In this document: positions 7,751 through 15,672 of the stretch, piece by piece
How positions within the stretch are numbered: position 1 is the first letter of the stretch
How the letters are laid out: each line of letters starts with the position of its first letter
Virus record (IMG/VR): IMGVR_UViG_3300033148_003473
Span: 1-64,000 of that record
Length of the DNA stretch: 64,000 bases
Origin: a virus
Strand: one strand, 5' to 3'
Position numbers and translations under genes: made by a program
Notes under the pieces: model-generated
What the model saw: only the letters and a program-made list of their open reading frames with translations
What the model was told of the DNA's origin: nothing
Database searches by the model: none

Positions 7751-8752
7751 TCACCTCGCGTTCGTGCGGAGCTCGTTGTAGAGCTCGGGGTTTTCGCGCA
7801 GGACCACGGCATAGGCCTGCTCGTAGGTCAGGTCGGAGTGTTCCTTCTGGTGGGCCTTGGCCAGCTGCTCCAGCTTGCCCTCGGGGCTGTCCGCGTCGGG
7901 TTCACCGGCCTTACCCAGCGCCTCGAAGGCCCTGCTCTGCTCGGCGAACTCCTGCGCGGATTTCAGCAGCTGCTCCAGGTACGTAAAGTCCTCCTCGGAA
8001 AGCGTTTCAGCCGCCCGCTTGAGCACCGGCCCAAGCTCGTCGGCCTTGGCAATCGCGGCGTACTTCGACTTGGCCACGTCCACGAACTTGCTGATTTTGG
8101 CGTCGTCCTCGAGCTTCTGAATTCGCTCGTCGCGCTTCTGGAGCTCCTCGTCGCGCTTTTCGAGTTCCTCACGCAGGGCGTCAAGGTCGGCCTTGGACAC
8201 GGTCTCCTCAGGGGTTTTGGTCTGTACGGGGTCGGCCACTTCGTTAACCTCCTTCTTGTCAACCGGCGCGGGGGTGGGTGGATCCTCGTTTACCCAGTCT
8301 CCGTTGAGCCAGTCGCGCAGTTTTTGCAGCAGTGTCTTCTCCTGGTCATTCACAACAGTCTCACTCCTTTTCTCGCTGACCTCGACCCCGGCTGTTCGGG
8401 CAGCGGCCACGAGCTTGCGCCGTGCTTTCGCTCGCTGTTCCTCGGTGAGGTCGGCCTGTGGCAGGCGGGCCAGCGCGTTACGTAGGTGGGGTATATCTAT
8501 CTCGCCGGAAGCGTCCTTGTAGGGGAGCTTGCGAAGCTTGCGTGGCGTGGTCTTGCCGTTCTCGTCCTTCTCACCACCCGGCAGGATAATCGCAAATGAA
8601 CTATCGGGGAGGTCATTTACGAAGGCGGTGGTCCATTCGGCCTTATCAACATTGGTGTCGCGCTTGAACAGCATGATTTTGGCCAGCGGGTTGGCGGGTT
8701 GGTCAACCAGTGAGGCCTCCTCGACCTCAAGGTCAACCAGTTCAGTGGTCAT
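7751..8752 (-). CDS. Scaffold protein (long coiled coil)
   Basis: A 333-residue protein. Residues 180-230 form a strong coiled coil (ADLDALREELEKRDEELQKR, then DERIQKLEDDA). The N-terminal part repeats XkdF-like material (LPDSSFAIILPGGEKDENGK and HLRNALARLPQADLTEEQRA), a fold often carried on phage scaffolds. It lies between protease and capsid genes, is highly charged, and would line the procapsid before removal. ATG start overlaps the protease stop. Confidence 0.8.
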   Translation of the reverse strand: MTTELVDLEVEEASLVDQPANPLAKIMLFKRDTNVDKAEWTTAFVNDLPDSSFAIILPGGEKDENGKTTPRKLRKLPYKDASGEIDIPHLRNALARLPQADLTEEQRAKARRKLVAAARTAGVEVSEKRSETVVNDQEKTLLQKLRDWLNGDWVNEDPPTPAPVDKKEVNEVADPVQTKTPEETVSKADLDALREELEKRDEELQKRDERIQKLEDDAKISKFVDVAKSKYAAIAKADELGPVLKRAAETLSEEDFTYLEQLLKSAQEFAEQSRAFEALGKAGEPDADSPEGKLEQLAKAHQKEHSDLTYEQAYAVVLRENPELYNELRTNAR

Positions 8753-9327
8753 GTTTCAATGGCTACCTCCTTTCGCCGACCAGAACCGCCGATGGAAAAC
8801 GCGGTGTACTCGCCGGACTTGACTTTCTGCCATACCTCGATGTCGGCTATGTGATAACCCACCCACCAGCCAACGGGTACGGTGTTCGGCGGTATGCCCA
8901 GCGCCTGCTGTTTCTCGACGGTGAACACCATCGATTCGACTAGCCGCCCAACACCACGCTTTTTGTGCATTTCTGCGCCCTCGCGGAAGTAGAGCACGTG
9001 GTTGTAGGCGGCCCGTTCGAGCTCGGCGGGGGAGATAATGTCTTCCTGCTTGTCAACGACCCTGTTCCCAGCCGCGTCCTCGCTGACACTGAGCCAGCCG
9101 AACACGAGCTGCTGGTCGTCGTCGCGCTTGATAATGCCGACCTCACGGCTCCAGGCCTGTTTCTTCACAGCTGCGTTGGCCTGCCGGATAGCTGAGGCCT
9201 CGCAGTCCGACCCGCCCTCCTGTTGGCACCGGGCTAAAGCGGCGTTAGCCACGGCCACCCACTGGCGTTTCTGCTCGTCGCTGAGGCCCTGGTTGTGCTC
9301 ATCCACGTCGTCAACCGCCCATGGCAT
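8749..9327 (-). CDS. XkdF-like prohead protease
   Basis: A 192-residue protein. VFGWLSVSEDAAGNRVVDKQ, then EDIISPAELERAAYNHVLYF, EMHKKRGVGRLVESMVFT and YHIADIEVWQKVKSGEYTAF are the signature of the putative phage serine protease XkdF family. The GEYTAFSIGGSG end carries the likely active Ser; a His sits in the MHKK motif. It would cleave scaffold and coat. The first 55 residues (QWVAVANAALARCQQEGGSD) form a helical domain of the type fused to such proteases. Confidence 0.8.
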   Translation of the reverse strand: MPWAVDDVDEHNQGLSDEQKRQWVAVANAALARCQQEGGSDCEASAIRQANAAVKKQAWSREVGIIKRDDDQQLVFGWLSVSEDAAGNRVVDKQEDIISPAELERAAYNHVLYFREGAEMHKKRGVGRLVESMVFTVEKQQALGIPPNTVPVGWWVGYHIADIEVWQKVKSGEYTAFSIGGSGRRKEVAIET

Positions 9328-9340
9328 TTAGACACCTCCT

Positions 9341-9388
9341 CAAACACAAAAGCGGCCCCCGGCACGGTTTCCCGTACTGAGGGCCGCT
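9341..9388 (-). terminator. Hairpin with T-rich tail upstream of the protease gene
   Basis: AGCGGCCC (9351-9358) pairs with GGGCCGCT (9381-9388). On the minus strand the hairpin is followed by TTTGTGTTTG. It would reduce read-through from the upstream sugar and portal genes into the protease-capsid genes, or be overcome by antitermination. Confidence 0.6.
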
Positions 9389-9429
9389 AGTGGGCGCTGT
9401 GAATATGTGGTTGTCGGGTTATCTATATA

Positions 9430-9789
9430 TTAGCAGTAATTTTCCCAAGCGTGCTTCACGTTGTCGGCTACCTGCTCTGCAAAATCCCTGACTGGTTCAT
9501 AAGTCTCCTCAAAGATGTCCGGCTTGCAGGGATAGAACTCGCCCTGCACACCTTGGATAATCCAGTCGCCCGGACAGACGATGTGTCCGCCCTCCAGGGT
9601 GTCGACCCACCCGTGGTCGTGCATCGGCTCACCGCACTTCTCACAAAGACGGTCGCCGTCATCGCCAGGCCGTCGGTAGTATCGGACGAGCTCACCCTCG
9701 GTATCCTTGTCCCCGTCGAGTGGATGGTCACCGTTCTTGAACCACTGGTGTGCCTCAACCACGACTGGCTTCTTGCGGAACTTAGCCAC
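9430..9789 (-). CDS. Conserved phage protein of unknown function (PGDWII family)
   Basis: A 119-residue protein, GTG start. MAKFRKKPVVVEAHQWF and GGHIVCPGDWIIQGVQGEFY followed by PCKPDIFEETYE are characteristic of a small protein found in very many phages with no proven role. Two CxxC-type cysteines (CEKCGEPMHDHGW) suggest zinc binding in the middle. Here it sits between head genes rather than in the early region. Confidence 0.75.
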   Translation of the reverse strand: MAKFRKKPVVVEAHQWFKNGDHPLDGDKDTEGELVRYYRRPGDDGDRLCEKCGEPMHDHGWVDTLEGGHIVCPGDWIIQGVQGEFYPCKPDIFEETYEPVRDFAEQVADNVKHAWENYC

Positions 9790-9808
9790 TCACGCCACCC
9801 CCCCCCTT

Positions 9809-10018
9809 TCACATTAACCCCGTACTACCCCACGCCAGCACTAGCGGTACAAACTGGCGCGTCTCTCGAATCTCGTGCATGTATTCACATTCACCCGTTG
9901 ACGAATACACCCAGCGTCGCTTACATTTCGTGCAGTAGAGCTCCAGGCCCTTGACGGGCTTTACCACCCGGGCCAGGAGCCGATTACATGCGCAGCGTAC
10001 CTCGATTTCATCAGGCAT
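9809..10018 (-). CDS. Com-like zinc-finger protein
   Basis: A 69-residue protein. EVRCACNRLLARV then LELYCTKCKRRW matches the Com family of phage Mu (CxC ... CxxC zinc ribbon), RNA-binding regulators that open mom mRNA for translation. In non-Mu phages such proteins lie near head-morphogenesis genes, as here: its start overlaps the end of the gp7/F-like gene. Whether it regulates one of the methyltransferases here is unknown. Confidence 0.65.
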   Translation of the reverse strand: MPDEIEVRCACNRLLARVVKPVKGLELYCTKCKRRWVYSSTGECEYMHEIRETRQFVPLVLAWGSTGLM

Positions 10019-10949
10019 TGAAAATCAACCCCACTGTGCAACGGCATGACGGATGGAGCGTCGGGAACATGACCTCGCCGAACTGGTCTGAATGAAACGG
10101 TTCAGTCAATCCCACCTCCTGGCCGTCCATGGCCGCACAGTAGATACAGCGCCTGTCGTCGGGTGTGGTAATCCAGACTCGGCGGGTCCGGGTCGGGTCG
10201 AGTATACCCCTGTTGGCGAGGTCCTCCCAGCTCGCCTGCAAACCGGCGTTGGCGGCGTTCAGTGTTTCTGTACGGGCCACATTTCGCGCCCGATAGGTAA
10301 GTAGTCGTTCACGGTAGCCCGAGGCCATACGGTCCACGTAAAGCGGGTTAAAGCCCTCTTCCAGGAGCCCCTGCCGGTAGCTGTCAACGGCCAAGGCGTG
10401 CTGTTCGGTGAGCCCCACAACCTCGCGGATACGCCGTGCCTGTTCGTAGGGGTGGCCCCCCTGGTCAATGGCCCGGCTGACGATACGACGTACAGCCTGT
10501 CTTGTCTCGTCAGTGACCCGTGTAATAAGTCTTGCGCCCTGCTGTTCGGCGTAGCGTACAGCGTAGGGATTGTCGATATTGAACGATAACCCTACCCCTA
10601 ATTGCCGGGTGGTACGTATGGCTGCCGTCAGTGACGTATCACGGATAACCTCGCGTAGTGTGCCCATGATAGCGCCCAATTCAGCTGTCAGTACCCCACT
10701 GGCTACAGCTTCAACTACCTGCTGTATGGCCTGCTCTTTCGTCACTGCCCCGGCGAGTATGGCGCGTACCTGTTCTACGTTTACGTCCTGATTGAGCTGG
10801 CGCAAGGCCCGTAGCACGTCCTCCTCGACCCGGGCCACACGGCTATCAGCGGCTCGATGCACGTACAACCATTCAGTATCGTCTATGGGTACGTCGGTGG
10901 GCTCGAAACGGTCCTGTTTGTGTACTGGTGCGCGGAAGACGAAGCGCAT
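10011..10949 (-). CDS. Head morphogenesis protein (Mu gpF / SPP1 gp7-like)
   Basis: A 312-residue protein. The C-terminus has the family core: RARNVARTETLNAANAGLQA, WITTPDDRRCIYCAAMDGQE and FPTLHPSCRCTVGLIF, with conserved Cys and His of a small metal site. These minor head proteins bind the portal and enter the capsid. It is separated from the portal by the whole 9-kb sugar cluster, whereas the two genes are usually adjacent, which suggests the cluster was inserted here. Confidence 0.85.
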   Translation of the reverse strand: MRFVFRAPVHKQDRFEPTDVPIDDTEWLYVHRAADSRVARVEEDVLRALRQLNQDVNVEQVRAILAGAVTKEQAIQQVVEAVASGVLTAELGAIMGTLREVIRDTSLTAAIRTTRQLGVGLSFNIDNPYAVRYAEQQGARLITRVTDETRQAVRRIVSRAIDQGGHPYEQARRIREVVGLTEQHALAVDSYRQGLLEEGFNPLYVDRMASGYRERLLTYRARNVARTETLNAANAGLQASWEDLANRGILDPTRTRRVWITTPDDRRCIYCAAMDGQEVGLTEPFHSDQFGEVMFPTLHPSCRCTVGLIFNA

Positions 10950-10953
10950 GGGG

Positions 10954-11202
10954 TCACTCCTTCAATATCGGTACACACCAAACGCTTGTCATACCGTCGG
11001 GTCTCGATACAGCACCGCAAACCTTCACCTGATAGTCGTAGTGGTGCTGTTCGTCAATGACCTGTACAACGTCGCCCTTTCGCAGCCACGGTTCGCGAAG
11101 CGTACAGAATTCACGGTAGCCCAGCCGCTCGTGCTTGCGACTAAGTAGTCGCCACCGCCACCAGCGGTAAAGCTCAACGATTCTGTCCCACAACCAGAGC
11201 AA
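10954..11202 (-). CDS. Small basic protein of unknown function
   Basis: An 82-residue protein with a TTG start lying directly after the aminotransferase stop. The N-terminus is aromatic and basic (MLWLWDRIVELYRWWRWRLL), perhaps an amphipathic membrane-surface helix; the C-terminal half (KGDVVQVIDEQHHYDYQVKV) looks like a small beta barrel. It ends the sugar cluster. No family recognised. Confidence 0.5.
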   Translation of the reverse strand: MLWLWDRIVELYRWWRWRLLSRKHERLGYREFCTLREPWLRKGDVVQVIDEQHHYDYQVKVCGAVSRPDGMTSVWCVPILKE

Positions 11203-12315
11203 TCAGTTCACCCCCAATGCGTCCTTCAGCGTCTCAACCACACGGTCCACATCGTTGGCGGTCATGGCCGGAAATAGAGGAAGTGTTAGGGCTCGTTCGT
11301 AGTAAGCATCGGCGTTCGGGAATGTCTGCCCGGGTCGCACGTACTTGTGATAAAGACTCATTTGATGCAGTGGTTTGTAGTGGACCTGCACCCCTATGCC
11401 GTGTTTGTGCATGTAGTGGTAGACAGCTTGGCGGTCAGCGCTTTTGGGCAACTGTACCGGATAGATATGGCACGCATGAAGCCTGTCTTCGGGCCACGGT
11501 GGGAGCTGTAGCCCGTCAACCCCTGCGAGGCACAGGTCGTACATAGTCCACAGTTCGCGACGGGCATCGAGGTAGCGGTCGAGTCGCGCCAGCTGGCTTA
11601 ATCCGAGTGCGGCCTGAATGTCTGACAGGCGGTAATTATAGCCGGTAGCGATTAACAGTCGTTCCCAGTCCACGTAGGGCGCCTGACCGTGATTCCGTAG
11701 TGCCCGTATGCCATTGGCGGATTGTTCATCATTCGTTAGTATCGCTCCACCCTCAGCGGTCGTGATGTGTTTGGCGGGGTGGAAACTGAGGCAGGTGAAG
11801 TCAGGGTACTCGGTGTTACAAGCACCCAATGAGTGGCAGGCGTCGGAAATCAGGTACAGTTCCTGGCCAACCAGGTTAGCCTCGGTCACGTAAGCTCCCA
11901 GTGTTCGGCACTCCGCAGGTAATCCAGCAAAGTCCACGGCCATAACTACCCTTACGTCGTCGTTCATAAGGGTATCCACGCAGTCGAGGTCAATAGTCAG
12001 GTCCTCGCCCACGTCAGCCATCACCGGTGTAGCCCCACAATAGAGCACCGCATTGGCGGTAGCTGCAAATGTGAGTGCAGGTACTATTACCTGGTCGCCC
12101 GGGCCCACCCCTGCGGCGAGTAGAGCTAAATGGAGCGCCGCCGTTCCCGAGTTGACCGCCACGGCATGATTCGCCCCCGTCACCTCGCATAGTGCCTGCT
12201 CGAACTCGGCCACCTTCGGTCCCTGTGTTAACCTATCGCCTTTCAACACCTCGACCACGGCGTCTATGTCGGTCTGTGTTATTTCGTGAGCTGCGTAAGG
12301 GAGGTAGTCCGTCAC
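11203..12315 (-). CDS. pseC: PseC-like aminotransferase (DegT/DnrJ/EryC1 family)
   Basis: A 370-residue PLP enzyme. The Lys that carries PLP is in CLSFHPAKHITTAEGGA, a motif especially like PseC, and LYLISDACHSLGA precedes it. It would aminate the 4-keto sugar made by the PseB-like enzyme to give UDP-4-amino-4,6-dideoxy-AltNAc. Length is normal for the family. The ATG overlaps the PseB stop (ATGA), so the two are coupled. SpsC of spore-coat sugar operons is an equivalent alternative name. Confidence 0.85.
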   Translation of the reverse strand: MTDYLPYAAHEITQTDIDAVVEVLKGDRLTQGPKVAEFEQALCEVTGANHAVAVNSGTAALHLALLAAGVGPGDQVIVPALTFAATANAVLYCGATPVMADVGEDLTIDLDCVDTLMNDDVRVVMAVDFAGLPAECRTLGAYVTEANLVGQELYLISDACHSLGACNTEYPDFTCLSFHPAKHITTAEGGAILTNDEQSANGIRALRNHGQAPYVDWERLLIATGYNYRLSDIQAALGLSQLARLDRYLDARRELWTMYDLCLAGVDGLQLPPWPEDRLHACHIYPVQLPKSADRQAVYHYMHKHGIGVQVHYKPLHQMSLYHKYVRPGQTFPNADAYYERALTLPLFPAMTANDVDRVVETLKDALGVN

Positions 12316-13307
12316 ACCGTCACCCCCACGGTGGTAAGCAAATCTCGCATGGTTTCAACGTCCAGCCACTCGGTGTTCGTGTCTGACCTGTAGCTCCAAT
12401 TTTCGGGTACGCGCTTCCCGCTCGTGTCCTGTCTACCCCAGTAGGGACTCACTGGCTGTATCAGGTAGTAATCGCCCATGTCGAGTGTGTGTGCGGCTTC
12501 CTCCTCAGTAATAAGCACCTCGTAGCTCCGTTCGTAGGCGCGGAGGCCCACGATTTCGTGCTCAGCGTTGGGAGCGATTGCCTCGGCCAGGTCAGCAAGC
12601 TTCATGCTCTTGAGCTGCGGTACGAATATCTCGCCACCAGTCATGTCGCCAAGCCGGTCAATGACGAACCGTACAGCATCAGGCAGCGTTATCCAGAAGC
12701 GCGTCATGCTGGGGTCGGTGATTTGAATGGAGCCCGCTTCGCGTTGCTTCGCCCAGATTTCCACCACGGAACCGCGTGAACCGAGCACGTTGCCATAACG
12801 GACAACCGACAGGTGAGCGCCCGAGTGGGTCGCGTAGCCGTTGAAGTAGACCCACATGGACTCACCAACAGCTTTAGTTTCGCCGTATAGCGTAACGGGG
12901 ACTGTAGCCTTGTCCGAGCTTAGGAGTATCGCCCGTGGGACGTGGTTCGCTATCGCCGCGTCGGCCACGTTGGTGGTGCCGTTAATGTTGGTCTTGGCAG
13001 CCTCGTCGGGGCTGTACTCACAGACCTCGATACGCTTTAGTGCTGCGGCATGAACGATAACGTCCACACCGGTGGCCGCTCTTATGACCCGTTCGCGGTC
13101 GCGCACGTCGCCTATGAGCCAACGTAGCCTTGGATCGTCGCCGAACTCACAGCGCATGTCGTACTGCTTCTTCTCGTCACGGCTGAATATACGGATTGCA
13201 TGTGGGCTGTGGTTCGCCAGAACTTCCCTGCAAAAAGCGTGACCGAAGGACCCCGTACCCCCGGTCAGAAGAATGGTTGTGTTGTTGAGCGTCACCCCGG
13301 TAGTCAC
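12312..13307 (-). CDS. pseB: PseB-like UDP-GlcNAc 4,6-dehydratase
   Basis: A 331-residue enzyme from GTG 13307 (GTGA overlap upstream). It has the NAD(P) Rossmann motif LLTGGTGSFGHAF and the catalytic set AILLSSDKATVPVTLYGETK; a Tyr rather than Met in YGxxK points to the short inverting PseB/FlaA1 type. It would convert UDP-GlcNAc to the 4-keto-6-deoxy-AltNAc form, the first step toward pseudaminic acid. IFSRDEKKQYDMR is also typical. A dehydratase for another amino sugar cannot be excluded. Confidence 0.85.
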   Translation of the reverse strand: MTTGVTLNNTTILLTGGTGSFGHAFCREVLANHSPHAIRIFSRDEKKQYDMRCEFGDDPRLRWLIGDVRDRERVIRAATGVDVIVHAAALKRIEVCEYSPDEAAKTNINGTTNVADAAIANHVPRAILLSSDKATVPVTLYGETKAVGESMWVYFNGYATHSGAHLSVVRYGNVLGSRGSVVEIWAKQREAGSIQITDPSMTRFWITLPDAVRFVIDRLGDMTGGEIFVPQLKSMKLADLAEAIAPNAEHEIVGLRAYERSYEVLITEEEAAHTLDMGDYYLIQPVSPYWGRQDTSGKRVPENWSYRSDTNTEWLDVETMRDLLTTVGVTV

Positions 13308-13552
13308 CCCTTCTCGTTCTGTTTCCACCCCAGTCCTGCCAAATCCAATTTCCCTCGCTGCGCCACCTCCTGAAACACGGGTAGCAGCTCGGTCATGTCG
13401 AGGTCCAGTGGTCTACCGTGAATTACGCCAAAAGCTAGAGCTGCCCTGTAGAGCGCGTCGCCCGGATTGTCCTCGCTGAGCACAGTTTCGCGAAACGTAA
13501 CTGTGGCCGCCTCGAACTCCTCTGCAGCCTTGAGCACGTCGTGGTAGCTCAC
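13304..13552 (-). CDS. Small acidic protein in sugar cluster, unknown
   Basis: An 82-residue mostly helical protein between the GNAT and PseB-like genes, coupled at both ends (GTGA start, GTGA at its stop). It starts MSYHDVLKAAEEFEAATVTF and ends GWKQNEKG; the final codons double as the AAGGGGTGA ribosome site for pseB. It may be an accessory to the sugar enzymes or a phage-specific filler gene. No family recognised. Confidence 0.6.
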   Translation of the reverse strand: MSYHDVLKAAEEFEAATVTFRETVLSEDNPGDALYRAALAFGVIHGRPLDLDMTELLPVFQEVAQRGKLDLAGLGWKQNEKG

Positions 13553-14079
13553 GCTTCCACCTCCACCTTGAGCTCCTGCCAGTCAGCACGATTAAACGAG
13601 AACCACAGCGACGGCCAGAACTCCCCCGCCCAGTATTTCCGCTTGGGCAACACCGTCGTGTAAGCGTTGTAGCGGTCCGCCATGCGTTGCCAGAAGTCGA
13701 TAGCGGGGTTCGACGCATAGCACTCACCGTACACGGTCTCCAGCCCGAGATAGTCGAACGCCTGTTCAAGGATTAGTTCGACCACCTGTGCTCCAAGCCC
13801 CTGCCCACGCAGGTCGGGCCGCACATTCAGCGCAATCTCGGCAGTGCGGTTTTCCCACTGGATACCGACGAGTGAAGCGTGCGCCACGAACTCTCCGGCT
13901 TCCAATACAGCCCACGAACGGCGGTTGGAGTTCCTGTCGCAGATAACACGCTCGTACCAGTCGCGTTGCATTTCTTCAGTGAGGTAGAACGGTGTTCGCC
14001 AGGGGGCTAAATTCTCGTTGCGCCACTGACGGATTTGCTCAGCATACTCGGCAGTGAGTGGGGCGAGCGTGAGTGTCAT
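13549..14079 (-). CDS. GNAT N-acetyltransferase (PseH / SpsD-like)
   Basis: A 176-residue protein from ATG 14079 (ATGA overlap). The start LTAEYAEQIRQWRNENLAPW plus YLTEEMQRDWYERVICDRNS is the pattern of sugar-nucleotide GNATs such as PseH, and the acetyl-CoA loop is VRPDLRGQGLGAQVVELILE. It would acetylate the 4-amino group made by the aminotransferase. The tail GEFWPSLWFSF is unusual. Substrate is inferred from neighbours. Confidence 0.8.
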   Translation of the reverse strand: MTLTLAPLTAEYAEQIRQWRNENLAPWRTPFYLTEEMQRDWYERVICDRNSNRRSWAVLEAGEFVAHASLVGIQWENRTAEIALNVRPDLRGQGLGAQVVELILEQAFDYLGLETVYGECYASNPAIDFWQRMADRYNAYTTVLPKRKYWAGEFWPSLWFSFNRADWQELKVEVEA

Positions 14080-14279
14080 AATGTGGTCGCCTTGCCTATT
14101 GCCCATAGATACTCGTATATCTGCTTATGGAACCTCTCGCCCAGTTGTCTATCGTCAGGCTTGCCTATCTTCTCCCATGTCTGGCGGGTCAAAATCAAAT
14201 CAACGGTCTGCGTACTCCCGCTTGGCGATACCGATATGCTAATAGTATCGCTCACCCCAACAAGCACCCCTTTCAGCAT
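14076..14279 (-). CDS. Small protein in sugar cluster, unknown
   Basis: A 67-residue protein overlapping the deacetylase end (7 nt) and the GNAT start (ATGA). The first half is beta-type (ISISVSPSGSTQTVDLILTR), the second helical (RFHKQIYEYLWAIGKA). A small DNA- or protein-binding fold is possible. No family recognised; tight coupling suggests it is real. Confidence 0.55.
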   Translation of the reverse strand: MLKGVLVGVSDTISISVSPSGSTQTVDLILTRQTWEKIGKPDDRQLGERFHKQIYEYLWAIGKATTL

Positions 14280-14935
14280 ACCTCCCGCACCGTCTCGAAC
14301 GCCTCAGCACATTCAACCCCGGCCACCGAACCCCAGTAACGGTGACGGGCGCAGATGGCCTCCATGCTTCGCGGGTGTGGGAAGTCGCGTAGTTCGCTCT
14401 CGTAGCAGCTAAGCGCCTCCAGTTTGGTCTGCTCATAATCGCCAATATCAACGAAGTGGTTCGGTCTGAACGGTCTCAGGCCCCATTCCGTACTACTGGG
14501 TACCTCGTAGGCGTAAATCGCCTTCACGTTACTGCTGTGCGGCCTACAGGCTATCAGTGTGGCCTCGTGTACGCGGCGGTGGTCCTGGTTCAGGTCGGCG
14601 TAGGAGTGGGTGTAGACGGTGTGGGGGTTGAAGTTTTCGAGCATGAACTCAACATGTTTAGCAATGTCCAGCAACGCAACTTGGTCAAGGCGCTGGTCAG
14701 GTTCATTGGCCTGTCTGTAGTCTGTGAAGCCCAGCACCCCTACTGCACGCTCAAGCGCGTTCATACGCTCTATTTGCGCGAATTCTCTACCTAACGCATT
14801 GCCCCCAAAGCGCGAAGCCACGCCCCTTGAAAGCGTCATAAGGTAGACCGTATCACCCTCAGCCACATGCCTCGCGATAGTGCCACCCATGAAGCTCTCG
14901 TCATCGCAGTGTGCCGCTACGATGAGGATGTTCAT
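14273..14935 (-). CDS. LmbE / PIG-L family deacetylase
   Basis: A 220-residue zinc hydrolase. The metal motif AAHCDDESFMGGTIARH (A-H-x-D-D-E) is at residues 8-24, HSYADLNQDHRRVHEATLIA carries the second HxxDH-type site. The family removes N-acetyl groups from amino sugars. In this cluster it could unmask an amine for re-acylation by the LpxD-like enzyme. A Cys replaces the usual Pro in AHPDDE; the relic copy at 15099-15182 retains Pro. Confidence 0.8.
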   Translation of the reverse strand: MNILIVAAHCDDESFMGGTIARHVAEGDTVYLMTLSRGVASRFGGNALGREFAQIERMNALERAVGVLGFTDYRQANEPDQRLDQVALLDIAKHVEFMLENFNPHTVYTHSYADLNQDHRRVHEATLIACRPHSSNVKAIYAYEVPSSTEWGLRPFRPNHFVDIGDYEQTKLEALSCYESELRDFPHPRSMEAICARHRYWGSVAGVECAEAFETVREVC

Positions 14936-15102
14936 GTCCAGTAGTCCATTTCCGTCAGCCGTCCAACAGTGTAACCAGCAACATACACAGCAAACACAAA
15001 GAACAACGCAAGCCAGAACTCAACAGTCATCCACGTATACCCCAACCAACCCAAACCCAGCCCCGTCAGGCCGCCAATAATGCTTGAGATTATAGTCCTC
15101 AC
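14932..15102 (-). CDS. 56-residue membrane protein
   Basis: GTG start at 15102 behind AAGGGGTGA; the TGA overlaps the deacetylase ATG (ATGA). The first ~45 residues hold two hydrophobic segments, one Gly-rich (IISSIIGGLTGLGLGWLGYT) and one aromatic (EFWLALFFVFAVYVAGYTVG). A two-pass small membrane protein placed in the sugar cluster. Too short for family assignment. Confidence 0.6.
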   Translation of the reverse strand: MRTIISSIIGGLTGLGLGWLGYTWMTVEFWLALFFVFAVYVAGYTVGRLTEMDYWT

Positions 15103-15182
15103 CCCAGCTCACCCCTTCTCGAAATGCTCCCACCCATGAAGCTCTCATCGTCTGGGTGTGCTGCTATGACGAGGACGTTCAT
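15099..15182 (-). pseudogene. Relic of a second LmbE gene fused to the tail of a second NeuB gene
   Basis: From ATG 15182 (ATGA overlap with the upstream stop) the frame reads MNVLVIAAHPDDESFMGG, nearly the same as the intact deacetylase start (MNILIVAAHCDDESFMGG), then passes into GGGAGCATTTCGAGAAGGGGTGA. That DNA equals the last codons of the NeuB-like gene (E-H-F-E-K-G-stop) in another frame. The frame stops after 27 residues. This is a deletion scar joining the 5' end of one gene to the 3' end of another, left from a tandem copy. Confidence 0.8.
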
Positions 15183-15667
15183 GGCTTGCGATCTTTAAGA
15201 TCTTCGTAGACCATGGGCTCTACATCGGCACGCCAACCTAGTGCTGCACGCAGGTCTATCCACATGCCCTCAGGAATCTTGATGGAATATTTGTTATTCC
15301 ACACATCATAAGCGCCAAGCTTGGGTATATCTATATCCACTACTTTGCCGTCAAATATGCCAACTTGATAGTCGTCTCGGCGAATGCGGTCCAGTTTATT
15401 ATTTTCACAATCCCCTCGAAGGCCTATCCTGATTTCATTGACCTTCGCCCTAGCGAGATAAATCGGGGCTTCTTTGAGCCATTCATCAAGCTCGATGCCC
15501 ACTTTCGATGTTCCTGATGCTGCTTCAGTTTGGCGCGCCTCGGCCTTTTCTAGTCGCGCTTGCGCCTTGCGGTAACTCGCCTCCATGCGATTGCTCATAA
15601 GCCACCCCGCAATGCATGAGACCATTAACGTAGTTCCTATGCCCCACAGAAAACTGGGCCAATCCAT
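15179..15667 (-). CDS. Membrane-anchored protein with coiled coil, unknown
   Basis: A 162-residue protein. Residues 5-25 form one membrane helix (FLWGIGTTLMVSCIAGWLMS), followed by a charged coiled coil (SYRKAQARLEKAEARQTEAA) and a soluble domain ending MWIDLRAALGWRADVEPM. Base composition is more AT-rich than the flanking sugar genes (for example at 15280-15400), suggesting separate origin. It lies between the NeuB gene and the LmbE relic. Role unknown. Confidence 0.6.
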   Translation of the reverse strand: MDWPSFLWGIGTTLMVSCIAGWLMSNRMEASYRKAQARLEKAEARQTEAASGTSKVGIELDEWLKEAPIYLARAKVNEIRIGLRGDCENNKLDRIRRDDYQVGIFDGKVVDIDIPKLGAYDVWNNKYSIKIPEGMWIDLRAALGWRADVEPMVYEDLKDRKP

Positions 15668-15672
15668 TCAAT

